This document shows positions 24,590-33,574 of a DNA stretch of 64,000 bases, piece after piece. The stretch covers positions 1 through 64,000 of the forward strand of contig JAJQBQ010000038.1 in NCBI GenBank assembly GCA_021203205.1, written 5' to 3'. The DNA comes from Lachnospiraceae bacterium (lineage in GTDB: Bacteria; Bacillota; Clostridia; Lachnospirales; Lachnospiraceae). Every line of letters starts with the position of its first letter. The first letter of the stretch is position 1. The translations under genes and the position numbers were made by a program. Below the pieces are notes generated by a model. That model made no database searches. It had not been told where the DNA came from and saw only the letters and a program-made list of their open reading frames with translations.

Positions 24590-24738
24590 AAGTCACCTGC
24601 ATGCATTTGCTTAAAAAACGCGAAAAAGCCCTGATTAACTGAGTTACACGCGTTAAAAACTACTAAGAATGAGCAATATCCTCGTCCGAAAGTATTTTGA
24701 AAATTACGGATGAAGACATCTCGTCTTTTGAGAAAAGA

Positions 24739-24849
24739 ATTCAGGGAATCCCGAACGAAGACAGTCAGTCCTTTCGGGAAGCGATTCAGGGAATTCTGGA
24801 CGAAGACGTTCAGTCCTTTCGGGAAGCGATTCGGAAAATCCCGGACGGG
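24739..24849. repeat. 45-nt tandem repeats between NusG-II and Gx genes
   Basis: Two full units and a partial third start at 24739, 24784 and 24829 with ATTC(A/G)GG and share TCAGTCCTTTCGGGAAGCG. Both strands stay open through the array, but neither frame has a ribosome binding site or family resemblance, so I treat it as non-coding. A weaker related stretch lies just before it. Confidence 0.65.
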
Positions 24850-24850
24850 A

Positions 24851-25264
24851 TCAGTAAGAAACAGCGTCCGGCTCGTCACCGGTTCCGTCATCTGTCTTCA
24901 CCTGTATCACCAGCCCGTTCGGGAGACATACGATCGGAAGAGCCGCGCTCCCGGTTGCTCCCATGTGGACGCACAGCAGGTCGGGGCAGCTGGCATCGGT
25001 CACGGCAATCGTGCCGCCCGATACCTCAATCGTGTTGAAGGAGCCGTCCTCCCCGTAAATTGTGAAGACTCCATCTTCCGAGCCGTCCAGGGAAACCGTG
25101 CGTATCAGATCCCCGTTCCGGTAGATTTCCGCGTATGTTCCCGCCTCCCGGCCGAGATAAAGGTGCGCGATACCGGCCACGCTCGCGATGGCGATGATGA
25201 TCAGAGTTGCTGTTAATATTACGAACAGAGTTTGTTCGTCTTTTCTCTTATCTTTTAATTTCAT
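24851..25264 (-). CDS. NusG domain II-containing membrane-anchored protein
   Basis: 137 residues, minus strand. A basic MKLKDKRKDEQ is followed by one membrane helix (~12-35), then an extracytoplasmic beta domain with EIYRNGDLIRTVSL, NTIEVSGGTIAVTDASCPD and a closing IVCLPNGLVIQVK, the NusG domain II signature (two Cys in SCPDLLCVH plus one in IVCLPN are typical). Its genomic partners, ApbE upstream and Gx transporter downstream, recur in flavinylation and extracellular electron transfer loci (EetA-like in Listeria, as I recall). Probably a docking or support subunit at the membrane surface. Confidence 0.82.
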   Translation of the reverse strand: MKLKDKRKDEQTLFVILTATLIIIAIASVAGIAHLYLGREAGTYAEIYRNGDLIRTVSLDGSEDGVFTIYGEDGSFNTIEVSGGTIAVTDASCPDLLCVHMGATGSAALPIVCLPNGLVIQVKTDDGTGDEPDAVSY

Positions 25265-25556
25265 AGTTATCTTTCAATCATGGTTATTTTTTCAATCATG
25301 ATTATCTTTCAATCATAGTTATTTTTCGGTTCTATAGTTATCTTTCAATTCCATAGTTCGTTCTTTTTTTTGATGCACATAACATCAAGATCAAAGTCAA
25401 AGTGTTTATTTCAATGATCGGATGTTCGCATCCGAATTCATGTGTTTTAGGAATCTAAAAACATTCAGTGCTTACGTTTTTAAAGCAAACAGGTCAAAAA
25501 TGGTTGCATCTTCCTGTTTTACAGGTTCAGGATTTCCTGACCCTGGTGCCATAATT
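25265..25556. repeat. Gap with AT-rich tandem repeats and a palindrome
   Basis: 25265-25362 holds four or five imperfect copies of AGTTATCTTTCAATCAT about 22 nt apart, just upstream (minus sense) of the NusG-II start. At about 25526-25546 GGTTCAGGATTTCCTGACC is a near palindrome, followed by CTGGTGCCAT, resembling the perfect palindrome at 41157. No gene seen. Confidence 0.55.
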
Positions 25557-26858
25557 TCAGGACTCCGGAAGCGTATACTCATCCGCGCTCAGCGTAAAAA
25601 TATCAGCCAGCCCGTCCGTCACATACACATTTTTATCTTCATCCACAAAAATCGCCTCAGCGCCGTAGAGTGAAAGAAGAGATAGACTATCCTCGTACCC
25701 CAGCACAAAACAGGCAGTGGAAAGCGCATCGCTTAACAGTCCGCTGTCGCAGACGACCGTGACCGAAATCAGTCCGCTGTCGGCCGGGTAACCGGTCTCC
25801 GGATCCAGAATGTGGCAGTAACGGGTGCCGTCTTCGATGAAATATTTTTCGTAGTCGCCGGAAGTAGAGATATAGCAGGTTCCGGTTACCTTTAAAATGC
25901 CAAGATAGCCGTCCTCATCCCGCGGGTCGCGGATAGCGACAGACCAGTCTGTGCCATCCGGCTTTGTGCCCCAGGTGAGAATGCTTCCGCCGATGCTCAC
26001 CACCGCGGCGGTCACCGTATCCTCCGCTTCCAGCAGCTCGCCGACCGCGTCACAGCCGATGCCCTTGCCGACCGCGCCGAGATCCAGCGCCATGCCTGCG
26101 GGGACGGACAGAAGATTGCCGCTCAGCGAAAGTCTTTCGTACCCGGTAAAAGGCAGGACAGCCGCGATCTCGTCCTCCGAGGGAATGCGCGGATTTGACC
26201 CGCCGATATCCCAGAGCTGTGAGAGCAGACCGACGGTCGGGTCAAGAGCGCCGCCGCTGTTTAAGGATACATCCAGAATTTCGGTCAGGTAAGAGGCGAG
26301 AGTGTCGGAGAGAGTGATTTCGTATACTTCCGGTTCGGTTTCATAGTATGTGTCACAGGTTGAATCTGAATCAGTTTCTGAACCTGAGTCATAGGCTAAA
26401 TCTGAATCAGTTTCTGAACCTGAGTCATAGACTGAATCTGTGTCAGACTCCGAGCCTGCATCAGATTCTGAATACTGGCCGGATCCTGCCACGCAGGACA
26501 CGGCCGCCTCGGCGTTGATTTGCCCGATTTCCGATGTCTCGACTCTCCAGGACAAGACATCATTTTCCAAATCCGTCAAAAGTGAGGTCACCTTTTCGCC
26601 AGTGTATTCGCCCGTATTGTCATCTGTCGATGAGATTGAGGCGTCAGTATAAAATGTTGCTGTCAGCGTGGTTCCCATGGCCAGGCTGGTCAGGGTCTGG
26701 ACATCTGCATCACTGTCGGAAGAACCTGCGCCGGATAAGGATGGAAGTGCGCAGCCCGTAAGCAGGAAGACTATCACACAAAGGACAGCACAGCCTGAGA
26801 AGGCGGGTACAGCGCCGTGTAGAAGATATCGCTGTGGAATTTTACGAAACAAAATCAT
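25557..26858 (-). CDS. apbE: FAD:protein FMN transferase (ApbE), lipoprotein
   Basis: 433 residues, minus strand, from ATG 26858, with AAGGAAAG about 10 nt upstream; the ATG at 26879 overlaps that site. A signal with lipobox LLTGC places it at the outer membrane face. It uses FAD to attach FMN to Thr/Ser of target proteins. Family features in order: MGTTLTATFY, SEIGQINAEA, NSGGALDPTVGLLSQLWDIG, MALDLGAVGKGIGCDAV (flavin site), AVVSIGGSILTWG, ILDPETGYPADSGLISVTVV and LLSDALSTACFVLG (magnesium site). A Ser/Asp/Glu-rich insert with 36-nt repeats lies at about residues 130-167. First gene of the minus-strand trio. Confidence 0.92.
   Translation of the reverse strand: MILFRKIPQRYLLHGAVPAFSGCAVLCVIVFLLTGCALPSLSGAGSSDSDADVQTLTSLAMGTTLTATFYTDASISSTDDNTGEYTGEKVTSLLTDLENDVLSWRVETSEIGQINAEAAVSCVAGSGQYSESDAGSESDTDSVYDSGSETDSDLAYDSGSETDSDSTCDTYYETEPEVYEITLSDTLASYLTEILDVSLNSGGALDPTVGLLSQLWDIGGSNPRIPSEDEIAAVLPFTGYERLSLSGNLLSVPAGMALDLGAVGKGIGCDAVGELLEAEDTVTAAVVSIGGSILTWGTKPDGTDWSVAIRDPRDEDGYLGILKVTGTCYISTSGDYEKYFIEDGTRYCHILDPETGYPADSGLISVTVVCDSGLLSDALSTACFVLGYEDSLSLLSLYGAEAIFVDEDKNVYVTDGLADIFTLSADEYTLPES
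26362..26469 (-). repeat. Three 36-nt in-frame repeats within ApbE
   Basis: Units begin at 26362, 26398 and 26434 (plus-strand coordinates) and encode SETDSDLAYDSG-type dodecapeptides in a loop of ApbE. The first two units are nearly identical. Confidence 0.85.
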
Positions 26859-26879
26859 AAATATAAACTTTCCTTGCAT

Positions 26880-27196
26880 TACTTTTTTTGTGCTTAGTAA
26901 TCTTTAAGACTACACCTAAGGCACTAACCAGGGATAGAACCTGTCAGACAATCTGCCATTTGTTCATACAGGAACGGCTCTTTCATGGCTGCCTGACAGG
27001 CTTTTCATAGTTGCATTTGCTTTTATTGTTATAACCTGCCGGACATCATAACACAAACAGATGTGAAGTTCAATCAGAGAAAAAACGATTGCTGTTTTCA
27101 AAGAGAGAAAACGGCTGGCTGCGGAAAGAAAAATTTGGTCGGAGAAAGAAGAGCCTGCCGCATGAAAAAGAAGCGCCAGTCGCTTGAAAAAGAAGC
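26880..27196. other. Divergent gap with an inverted repeat
   Basis: CCTGTCAGACA (26940-26950) and TGCCTGACAGG (26990-27000) pair over 11 positions with one mismatch, enclosing a 39-nt loop. It lies between the divergent ApbE and AAA-ATPase-like genes and could be an operator or the decayed end of an element. No gene seen. Confidence 0.45.
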
Positions 27197-27225
27197 TTGA
27201 CTTTTTATTCGTAAAGCTATATAGT
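27197..27225 (+). promoter_or_regulatory. Sigma-A promoter
   Basis: TTGACT (27197-27202), 17 bp, TATAGT (27220-27225), 39 nt before the next start. TTAGA/TCTAA around 27226-27239 forms a 5-bp repeat at the expected transcription start. Confidence 0.65.
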
Positions 27226-27263
27226 TTAGAAAAGTCTAACATGCCAAAAATGAGAGGATGGTG

Positions 27264-28973
27264 ATGATTATGGAAAGACGGAAGATGATCCCGGTTGGTG
27301 TCGAGGATTTTGAAAAGCTTCGGACAGAGAATTACTATTATGTAGACAAAACAGCTATGATTCGCGACTTACTTTATAACCGGGGTGAAGTAAATCTGTT
27401 CACCAGACCCAGACGTTTCGGAAAAACACTGAACATGAGCATGTTGAAGTCCTTTTTTGAGATTGGGTCGGATCCTGCACTGTTTGACGGCCTTGCAATC
27501 TCGAAAGAGGAAGAACTTTGCACAAGGTATCAGGGACAGTTTCCGGTCGTATCCGTCAGCCTGAAGGGCATAGAGGGCGCGGATTTCGCTGAAGCACGCG
27601 CCATGGCAGTGGGTATAATTAACAGAGAAGCCAGACGATTAAGTTTTCTTGAAGAAAGCGAGAAGCTGACCGAAACTGAAAAGAGCAAATTCTCACAGCT
27701 GCAAATGCAGGAAATTTCGAATGATATGTTAAGCAGCAGTCTCCAGCTTCTGACAGAATTGCTTGAAAAGCAATATGGTAAAAAAGTGATTCTCCTGATT
27801 GACGAGTACGATGTACCACTGGCAAAAGCAAGCGAGTATGGATATTATGATGATATGATTAAACTGATTCGTGGCATGTTTAACCAGGCCCTGAAAACGA
27901 ATCCGAGCCTTTACTTCGCCGTAATGACTGGCTGTCTGCGGGTTTCGAAGGAGAGTATCTTTACCGGGCTGAACAATCCTCTGGTTCTCTCGATTTTGAA
28001 TGCGGGCTTTGACAGCTATTTTGGCTTTACAGACCATGAAGTCCGTGAGATGTTGGCATATTACGGATTTATGGAAAAGTATGACACTGTGCGTGAATGG
28101 TATGATGGGTATATGTTTGGGAATGCCAGAGTGTATAACCCATGGGATATTATTCGCTATCTGTATGATTTGAGCTGGGATTCAAAGGCACCACCGCAGG
28201 ATTACTGGTCAAACACGAGTGGTAACCAGGTGATTAGAAAACTGATTGAAGAATACGGGAATGAGGAGACAAAGGAAGAAATTGAGACTTTGCTTGCAGG
28301 AGAAACTGTAACAAAGGAAATCCGCGAAGATCTGACCTATAATACCATGTACGCATCCATAGATAACATTTGGAGCGTCCTTTTCACCACCGGCTATCTG
28401 ACGCTGCGCGAAAGGCCGGTTGACAGACGATGCACGCTGGCCATCCCGAACCGCGAAGTGACGGATCTGTTTGCGGATCAGATCAAAGAATTGTTCAGGG
28501 AGCGTGTCGCAAAGGAAAGCAGCAAACGGGATCAACTCTGCGATGCCGTTGAGTCAGGAGATGCCGCCTCGCTGGAAGAGATGTTCACGGATTACCTTGA
28601 TGACACGATCAGTCTGCAGGACACCTATGTTCTTAAAGACAGGAAAGAGAACTTTTATCACGGTATTCTTCTTGGAATCTTTGCGTACAGGGCGGACTGG
28701 CGGACGAAGTCAAACCAGCAGGCCGGAGACGGCTTTGCGGACATTCGTATTCGGGTGCGAAAAAAGAACATTGGCATCGTGATTGAGATGAAATACGCCG
28801 AAAACGCAAAGTTTGACGATGCGCTGCAGGAAGCTTTTGATCAGATCAGGCAGGAGGATTACGTGCATGAGCTGAAAAAGGAAGGTTATCCGGTAATTTA
28901 TAAGTTCGGTGTTGCCTGCTATAAAAAACGGTGCAAAGTGCGGTGCGAGAAAGAAGAAGCCATGATTATGTAA
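27264..28973 (+). CDS. AAA-ATPase-like / PD-(D/E)XK nuclease family protein
   Basis: About 569 residues; ATGs at 27258, 27264 and 27270 compete, and GAGAGG at 27252-27257 favours 27264. The N-terminal AAA-ATPase-like domain (PF09820 type) opens with IPVGVEDFEKLR, YYYVDKTAMIRDLL and the Walker A FTRPRRFGKTLNMSML; Walker B is VILLIDEYDVPL. The C-terminal domain (~430 on) has GFADIRIRV followed by GIVIEMKYAE, the D...ExK of the PD-(D/E)XK superfamily. Proteins of this type are multicopy in gut Clostridia and Bacteroides; their biological role is not established, with mobile-element or defence roles proposed. It has its own promoter and no co-directional partner before the 6S RNA. Confidence 0.88.
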   Translation: MIMERRKMIPVGVEDFEKLRTENYYYVDKTAMIRDLLYNRGEVNLFTRPRRFGKTLNMSMLKSFFEIGSDPALFDGLAISKEEELCTRYQGQFPVVSVSLKGIEGADFAEARAMAVGIINREARRLSFLEESEKLTETEKSKFSQLQMQEISNDMLSSSLQLLTELLEKQYGKKVILLIDEYDVPLAKASEYGYYDDMIKLIRGMFNQALKTNPSLYFAVMTGCLRVSKESIFTGLNNPLVLSILNAGFDSYFGFTDHEVREMLAYYGFMEKYDTVREWYDGYMFGNARVYNPWDIIRYLYDLSWDSKAPPQDYWSNTSGNQVIRKLIEEYGNEETKEEIETLLAGETVTKEIREDLTYNTMYASIDNIWSVLFTTGYLTLRERPVDRRCTLAIPNREVTDLFADQIKELFRERVAKESSKRDQLCDAVESGDAASLEEMFTDYLDDTISLQDTYVLKDRKENFYHGILLGIFAYRADWRTKSNQQAGDGFADIRIRVRKKNIGIVIEMKYAENAKFDDALQEAFDQIRQEDYVHELKKEGYPVIYKFGVACYKKRCKVRCEKEEAMIM

Positions 28974-29047
28974 TGCAGAAACTGTGAGCAGTAACACCGT
29001 GAACAGTAACTATGGAAAAAATTACAGAAAAATTTTTGCATAAAAAC

Positions 29048-29076
29048 TTGAAACCTGACGTACTCTAGTGTATAAT
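29048..29076 (+). promoter_or_regulatory. 6S RNA promoter
   Basis: TTGAAA (29048-29053), 17 bp, TATAAT (29071-29076), a near-perfect sigma-A promoter ending about 10 nt before the 6S RNA. Confidence 0.85.
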
Positions 29077-29085
29077 ACAGCCATC

Positions 29086-29265
29086 TTCCCTGGAATGTGC
29101 GACACTCCTCTTTATTTTGAGCCTACATTACCCAAAAGGGATTCCTATATTGCCATCATGATGACACGCCTTCCACGAGTTGGACTTCAGATATGATGAC
29201 TGCGGTTGCCCACCTAGCATTTCGCTAGGATCAAATGAGAGGAAACGGCATCCCGGGGAAATTTT
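29086..29265 (+). ncRNA. ssrS: 6S RNA
   Basis: About 180 nt. The ends pair: TTCCCTGG near 29090 with the CCGGGGAA region near 29253-29260, extended by AATGT with ACGGCAT. Internal landmarks match 6S RNA: TTGAGCCTACATT in the 5' half, CCTAGC-ATTTC-GCTAGG as a small hairpin, and AGGAAACGGCATC before the closing strand, comparable to GCGGCATCTCGG in E. coli 6S. 6S RNA mimics an open promoter and sequesters sigma-A RNA polymerase in stationary phase. There is no clear terminator before the next start at 29276, so the downstream gene may share the transcript. Ends are approximate. Confidence 0.85.
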
Positions 29266-29275
29266 ATGTTTATGA

Positions 29276-31321
29276 ATGAAATTTTTACGTAACTTATTTC
29301 ACAACTTCTTCCGTAAATTTTTCGGCGCGGTGAATGTCAAAAAACTTCTCCGCACAGTGGATGTCAGAAAACTTTTGCGTTTGGCGGATGTTATCCTGGT
29401 CATTTTTTTGACAATACAGATTTTTAAAGCGAATGAGCTGACGGGTGAAAATTGCCTGTCAGGGTTGACAGACGGTCAGGCGGGGGAATATTTACAGTAT
29501 TTAAAGAGTACGGTTTCCCGGGCAGGAGAAGAGTTCTTCGGGGATCTGTGGGACAATATTTTTGAAGATGGGGAAAAAGAGAATTCTGCGGGCGACAGCT
29601 CCGCAGACGGAAATGATTCTGCCGAACATGCCGCAGATGGGAGCAGTCAGGAAAATGCCGGAGAGGGTGCTGCCTGGGAACGGGCGAATGCGGATATCAG
29701 TTCCGCAGATGCTTCCGGTTCGGAAGCTTCGGACCCGGATGGAGTCGCAGCTGTGAATTTTGCCGCGGAGGAGGAACTGACGGCGGAGACAGCGGAGGCA
29801 ATCGGGAATTTTCGGGAGATTACGGTTCTGATTACGAATAAGGGCGAAGGAGGGTACTGTCACAGTACTCTTTCTTTTTCTTTCACTGCGGACATCGTCC
29901 TCACAACGGGGGATGGCGTGGTGTACTTTGAGGCCGGGGATACGCTGGAGCTGGATGCGGCGGATTATGCGGAGGGGAATATCATTTCGCTGGAGAGGGC
30001 GGCCGATTTTTCCGCAGAGGATGCCGGAGAAGACGCTGTGATTCGGATTGATTTTTCTGCGGAAGAGGGAGAGAGCGATGTGCGAACTTATGCCGGCACC
30101 ATGGATATTACCGTGACGGAGGACGGATTCCTGTTAAGAAACACGCTCCCTCTGGAGGAATACCTGCGCTTCGTCGTCCCGGCGGAAATGCCGGCATCTT
30201 ACCCGGAAGAAGCTTTAAAGGCACAGGCGATCTGCGCGAGAACCTACGCCCTCCGAACCGCCGTCAGCGGAACCTTTGCGGACTATGGCGCGGACATCTC
30301 GGATGACACTTCCTGCCAGGTATACAACACCCAGGGCACGGACGAAAGAACCGATGCCGCCGTACTCGCCACGGCGGGGGAGTACCTCGTGTTCGAAGGT
30401 GAGGCGGCAGAGTGTTATTACTTTTCGACTTCCTGCGGGGTGACGACGGACGCCTCCATCTGGGGAGAGGAGATTCCATACCTGAAAACGGTGCTTGTGA
30501 GTGACGTGTCCGCGGATAGCGCCGGAGGGGACCAGGCAGCGGAAAGTGAAATTTCGGAGCCAGAGAATCCGGATCAGGGAGGCGAAGATGATTCGGAGGC
30601 CGGAGGAGAAACGGAAGACAAAGGAGAAATGGAAGCCGAAGAAAATACAGTAGCCGGAGAAAAATCGGGAAATGAAGAAGAGACAGAAACCGGAAAAGAA
30701 ACCGGATCTGGAGAAAAATCGGGGAATGAAGAAGATGCGGAAACCGGAAAAAAGTTGGAATCAGAGGAAGAAATAAAAGCCGGAGAAGAAACAGAACTTA
30801 GCGAATTGCTGAAAATCGAAGAGTATCTTCACCGCTTTCTGGATGAAGAAACCGCCTGCGCCGAATCCGAAGAAGCCTGGTACCGTTGGGAAGCATCTTT
30901 TTCGCCGGCCGATCTCGCAACCCGTCTGGACGGTGAAATCGGAACGGTTTTTGCGGTTGAAGTCACGCAGCGCGGAAGCGGCGGCGTGGCGGCAGAGCTC
31001 ACCGTCTACGGCAGCAGCGGGCAGAAGGTGATCGAATCACAGTACGCGATCCGGGAATTCTTTCGCCTGGGGGACGGCGCATCCTGCACCAGGCAGGACG
31101 GAACCGTGGTGTCGACATCCATGCTTTTGCCGTCAGCCTTCTTCTATATTCAGGCAGAGACGGACGGCACGGTGACACTTGTGGGCGGAGGCTTCGGCCA
31201 CGGCTGCGGCATGAGCCAGAACGCGGCGAAAGCGTACGCGAACGGGGGCGCGGATGCGTATGAAATTGTGTCTTTCTTTTTCCCGGGGACGAAGATATAC
31301 GCAGGAGACGGGAAGACGTAA
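29276..31321 (+). CDS. SpoIID/LytB-domain cell wall protein
   Basis: 681 residues. One membrane helix near residues 37-50 (VILVIFLTIQIFKAN) after a basic N-terminus anchors it; a disordered acidic stretch (~95-165) follows. The SpoIID core has LPLEEYLRFVVPAEMPASYP (~287-306) with the expected catalytic Glu, then EALKAQAICARTYALR, CGVTTDASIWGEEIPYLKTV and the closing GGGFGHGCGMSQNAAKAYA. SpoIID is a peptidoglycan lytic transglycosylase acting on stripped glycans during engulfment; vegetative SpoIID-like paralogues also exist. The core is interrupted at ~412-520 by an acidic low-complexity insert with a 54-nt repeat (units at 30656 and 30710). The ribosome binding site is weak; GGGGA lies within the 6S RNA tail. 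Confidence 0.85.
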   Translation: MKFLRNLFHNFFRKFFGAVNVKKLLRTVDVRKLLRLADVILVIFLTIQIFKANELTGENCLSGLTDGQAGEYLQYLKSTVSRAGEEFFGDLWDNIFEDGEKENSAGDSSADGNDSAEHAADGSSQENAGEGAAWERANADISSADASGSEASDPDGVAAVNFAAEEELTAETAEAIGNFREITVLITNKGEGGYCHSTLSFSFTADIVLTTGDGVVYFEAGDTLELDAADYAEGNIISLERAADFSAEDAGEDAVIRIDFSAEEGESDVRTYAGTMDITVTEDGFLLRNTLPLEEYLRFVVPAEMPASYPEEALKAQAICARTYALRTAVSGTFADYGADISDDTSCQVYNTQGTDERTDAAVLATAGEYLVFEGEAAECYYFSTSCGVTTDASIWGEEIPYLKTVLVSDVSADSAGGDQAAESEISEPENPDQGGEDDSEAGGETEDKGEMEAEENTVAGEKSGNEEETETGKETGSGEKSGNEEDAETGKKLESEEEIKAGEETELSELLKIEEYLHRFLDEETACAESEEAWYRWEASFSPADLATRLDGEIGTVFAVEVTQRGSGGVAAELTVYGSSGQKVIESQYAIREFFRLGDGASCTRQDGTVVSTSMLLPSAFFYIQAETDGTVTLVGGGFGHGCGMSQNAAKAYANGGADAYEIVSFFFPGTKIYAGDGKT

Positions 31322-31593
31322 GGTGAAGGAAGCAGGAATCAGCGCATTCATGGAAAAACACGGAAAAAATCAGCGGTGCTTTGACGGAGCGGGTGGAGAA
31401 GATCAATGATATGTTAATGACTGGAATGACAGATATGGAAGAACACTGAAATTCAGATGACAAATTTTAGAAAAAACAGAAATTGGAATTACAGATTCGA
31501 ATGAAAACCGAAACAGAAACTGTACTTGAATCGCCCTGTACGAAATAAAATGTAGATAAGCAGGCATATGTGATTGCGAATACGGAGGTGCAT

Positions 31594-32436
31594 GTGAGCA
31601 GAAGAAAACAAATTATCCCGATCATCCTGGTCGTAGCGATCCTGGTCATCTTCAGCATTTTCCTTCTGAGAAAAGCCCCGAAGACAGTGGACAGCGAGGA
31701 GATCGGCCTGACGGTCGCATTTCTTAACGTGGGCAAGGCGGACTGTATTGTCCTGACGGTGGATGATTTTGTGATGCTGGTGGACACGGGAACGGCAGAC
31801 TCTTACTCCGTGGTTTCCGATTATCTCGCGGAGCGCGGGGTGACGGAGATCGATTATGTGCTGCTGACCCATCTGGATCAGGATCACATCGGCGGTGTGC
31901 CGTCGCTTTTGAATGATTACACAGTACAGAATATGATTCAGCCCGATTATGTGAAGGATAACGATACCTATGAGGCCTATGTGGAGGCTTTGGCTGCGCA
32001 CGATATCACGCCGGTATATCTGAAACAGGAGGGCGATATCTCGCTGGGCGACGGGAATACGATCCATCTGTATCCGCCGGAAGCGGAGGAGTATGAGCAA
32101 AGCAACGACTACTCCATCGTCAGCGCGGTGTATTACGGGGATTATTCCTTCCTGCTCATGGGCGACGCCGAAAAAGAGCGGATGCAGGAAATTCTGGATC
32201 AGAACCCAGGCGTGTTTACGGTGCTGAAAATCCCGCACCACGGAGATTACAAGTCCATCCTGGAGCAGCTGATTTCGCTCACTGCTCCGCAGTACTGCGT
32301 GGTATCCACATCCGCCGACAATCTTGAGGAAAAGATGACCGAGTGCCTGGACTACTTCGCGGTCACAGCTTACTACACATTCAACGGAACGGTCATCATG
32401 AAGACGGACGGGACGACATTCTCGGTAATTCAGTGA
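31594..32436 (+). CDS. ComEC/Rec2-type MBL-fold hydrolase, membrane-anchored
   Basis: 280 residues from GTG 31594 (ACGGAGG at 31582-31588). One N-terminal membrane helix (residues ~6-24) is followed by a metallo-beta-lactamase domain: VAFLNVGKADCIVLTV, MLVDTG, the metal motif THLDQDHIGGVPSLL, YSFLLMGDAE and KIPHHGDYKS. This is the extracellular hydrolase module of ComEC without the DNA channel. Such proteins are presumed secreted nucleases or phosphodiesterases; the substrate is unknown. It converges on the YihY gene with only 6 nt between stops. The 272-nt gap upstream shows no other gene or clear motif. Confidence 0.88.
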   Translation: MSRRKQIIPIILVVAILVIFSIFLLRKAPKTVDSEEIGLTVAFLNVGKADCIVLTVDDFVMLVDTGTADSYSVVSDYLAERGVTEIDYVLLTHLDQDHIGGVPSLLNDYTVQNMIQPDYVKDNDTYEAYVEALAAHDITPVYLKQEGDISLGDGNTIHLYPPEAEEYEQSNDYSIVSAVYYGDYSFLLMGDAEKERMQEILDQNPGVFTVLKIPHHGDYKSILEQLISLTAPQYCVVSTSADNLEEKMTECLDYFAVTAYYTFNGTVIMKTDGTTFSVIQ

Positions 32437-32442
32437 AGCATG

Positions 32443-33351
32443 TCATGCATTTTTCAGTGTATTTTTCGTCTGTTCTGTATCCGGTTTCTCACTTTTCGGT
32501 TTTCCTTCAAGCTTCATAAACGAGGTATGAAAGTAAATATTAATCTCCGCCCCGATAAACAAAATATACATGCAGAAATATACCCACAACATCATAACAA
32601 TAATGCTTGTCAGGCTTCCGTACATATAGGTAAGGGAGCCTGAATAATTAATATAGAGCGAAAATACCGTGGAAAACAGGATCCAGCCCAGTGCCGAAAA
32701 TACGGAACCCGGCAGAAACGTCCAGAAGCCCATCCCCTTCATATGCACCAGCCGGTAAATCAGCAAAAACATAACCAGCAGAAAGGCGAAGGAAATGATC
32801 TCGCGGGAGCGGAAGAAGACCGACAGCAGGTCGTAAAGCAGCGGCACATGGTTCCGGATAACATTTGTGATGGACGTGCCGAAGACCAGCACAAGCAGGG
32901 AGAATATGATGCCGACAATCAGCGCAAGCGTATAGAGCGCCGAGATGCCCCGCAGCACCAGGTAATTCCGCTTCTCTTCCATATGATACACGGAGTTGAG
33001 CCCGCGGATGATGGAGAGTACTCCCTTGGAGGCGGACCACAGTGCGGCGATCGCTGTGATGGAGATGACGGCACCGCCAGCGGTCTTTTCCGACATCTCA
33101 TCTATGATGGTGTCGTACAGAGGGGTGATTTCCGACGGAAGGTAATTTCCGAAATCCCGCACCACATCCAGCGTAAGAAAACTCGTATTACTGATAATCA
33201 TGAGCAGCAGCATCAGGATCGGGAACATCGACAAAATCAGAAAAAAGGAGGACTGCGCGGCGTAAACACCGACATTATCCTCGTTCATCCGCTCAACGAA
33301 ATCCCGCACCACACGCACGCTGTCCGTGACGTGACTGAAAAAATTAATCAT
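32443..33351 (-). CDS. YihY/BrkB family inner membrane protein
   Basis: 302 residues, minus strand. ATG 33351 is chosen because TGAGGA lies about 6 nt before it; the longer open frame to 33477 has non-family sequence. Family features: VRDFVERMNEDNVGVYAAQSSFF (~11-33), FPILMLLLMIISN, AIAALWSASKGVLSIIRGLN and SLTSIIVMMLWVYFCMYILFIGAEIN near the C-terminus. Six membrane helices. The family was once called RNase BN in error; its actual role is unknown. The C-terminus is a short Lys/Glu tail. Confidence 0.9.
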   Translation of the reverse strand: MINFFSHVTDSVRVVRDFVERMNEDNVGVYAAQSSFFLILSMFPILMLLLMIISNTSFLTLDVVRDFGNYLPSEITPLYDTIIDEMSEKTAGGAVISITAIAALWSASKGVLSIIRGLNSVYHMEEKRNYLVLRGISALYTLALIVGIIFSLLVLVFGTSITNVIRNHVPLLYDLLSVFFRSREIISFAFLLVMFLLIYRLVHMKGMGFWTFLPGSVFSALGWILFSTVFSLYINYSGSLTYMYGSLTSIIVMMLWVYFCMYILFIGAEINIYFHTSFMKLEGKPKSEKPDTEQTKNTLKNA

Positions 33352-33503
33352 GGAAATCCTCATTTTGAATAATTGTTTATGAATCACAGACTGCCGGCCG
33401 AAATTTCGCGAGGCGGCACCTTGCACTTGAAAAGGCTTCGAATCGGCAACGCTGTACTGGCATTTTACCATTGTCACAGAAAAGACACAAGTTCTTTTTT
33501 TTC

Positions 33504-33532
33504 TTGATTTCCTTTCGCGAATGTGTTAGGAT
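33504..33532 (+). promoter_or_regulatory. Possible promoter of the hom leader
   Basis: TTGATT (33504-33509), 17 bp, TAGGAT (33527-33532). It implies a leader of about 220 nt before the homoserine dehydrogenase start. Confidence 0.45.
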
Positions 33533-33574
33533 AGCAAAACATGCGTGTACAGGGCATAAAAAAAGAATAATTTG

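Noticed and set aside
24586-24891. 101-residue minus-strand frame over the 45-nt repeats
   Set aside because: Overlaps the NusG-II end and consists of repeat translation; no start signal.
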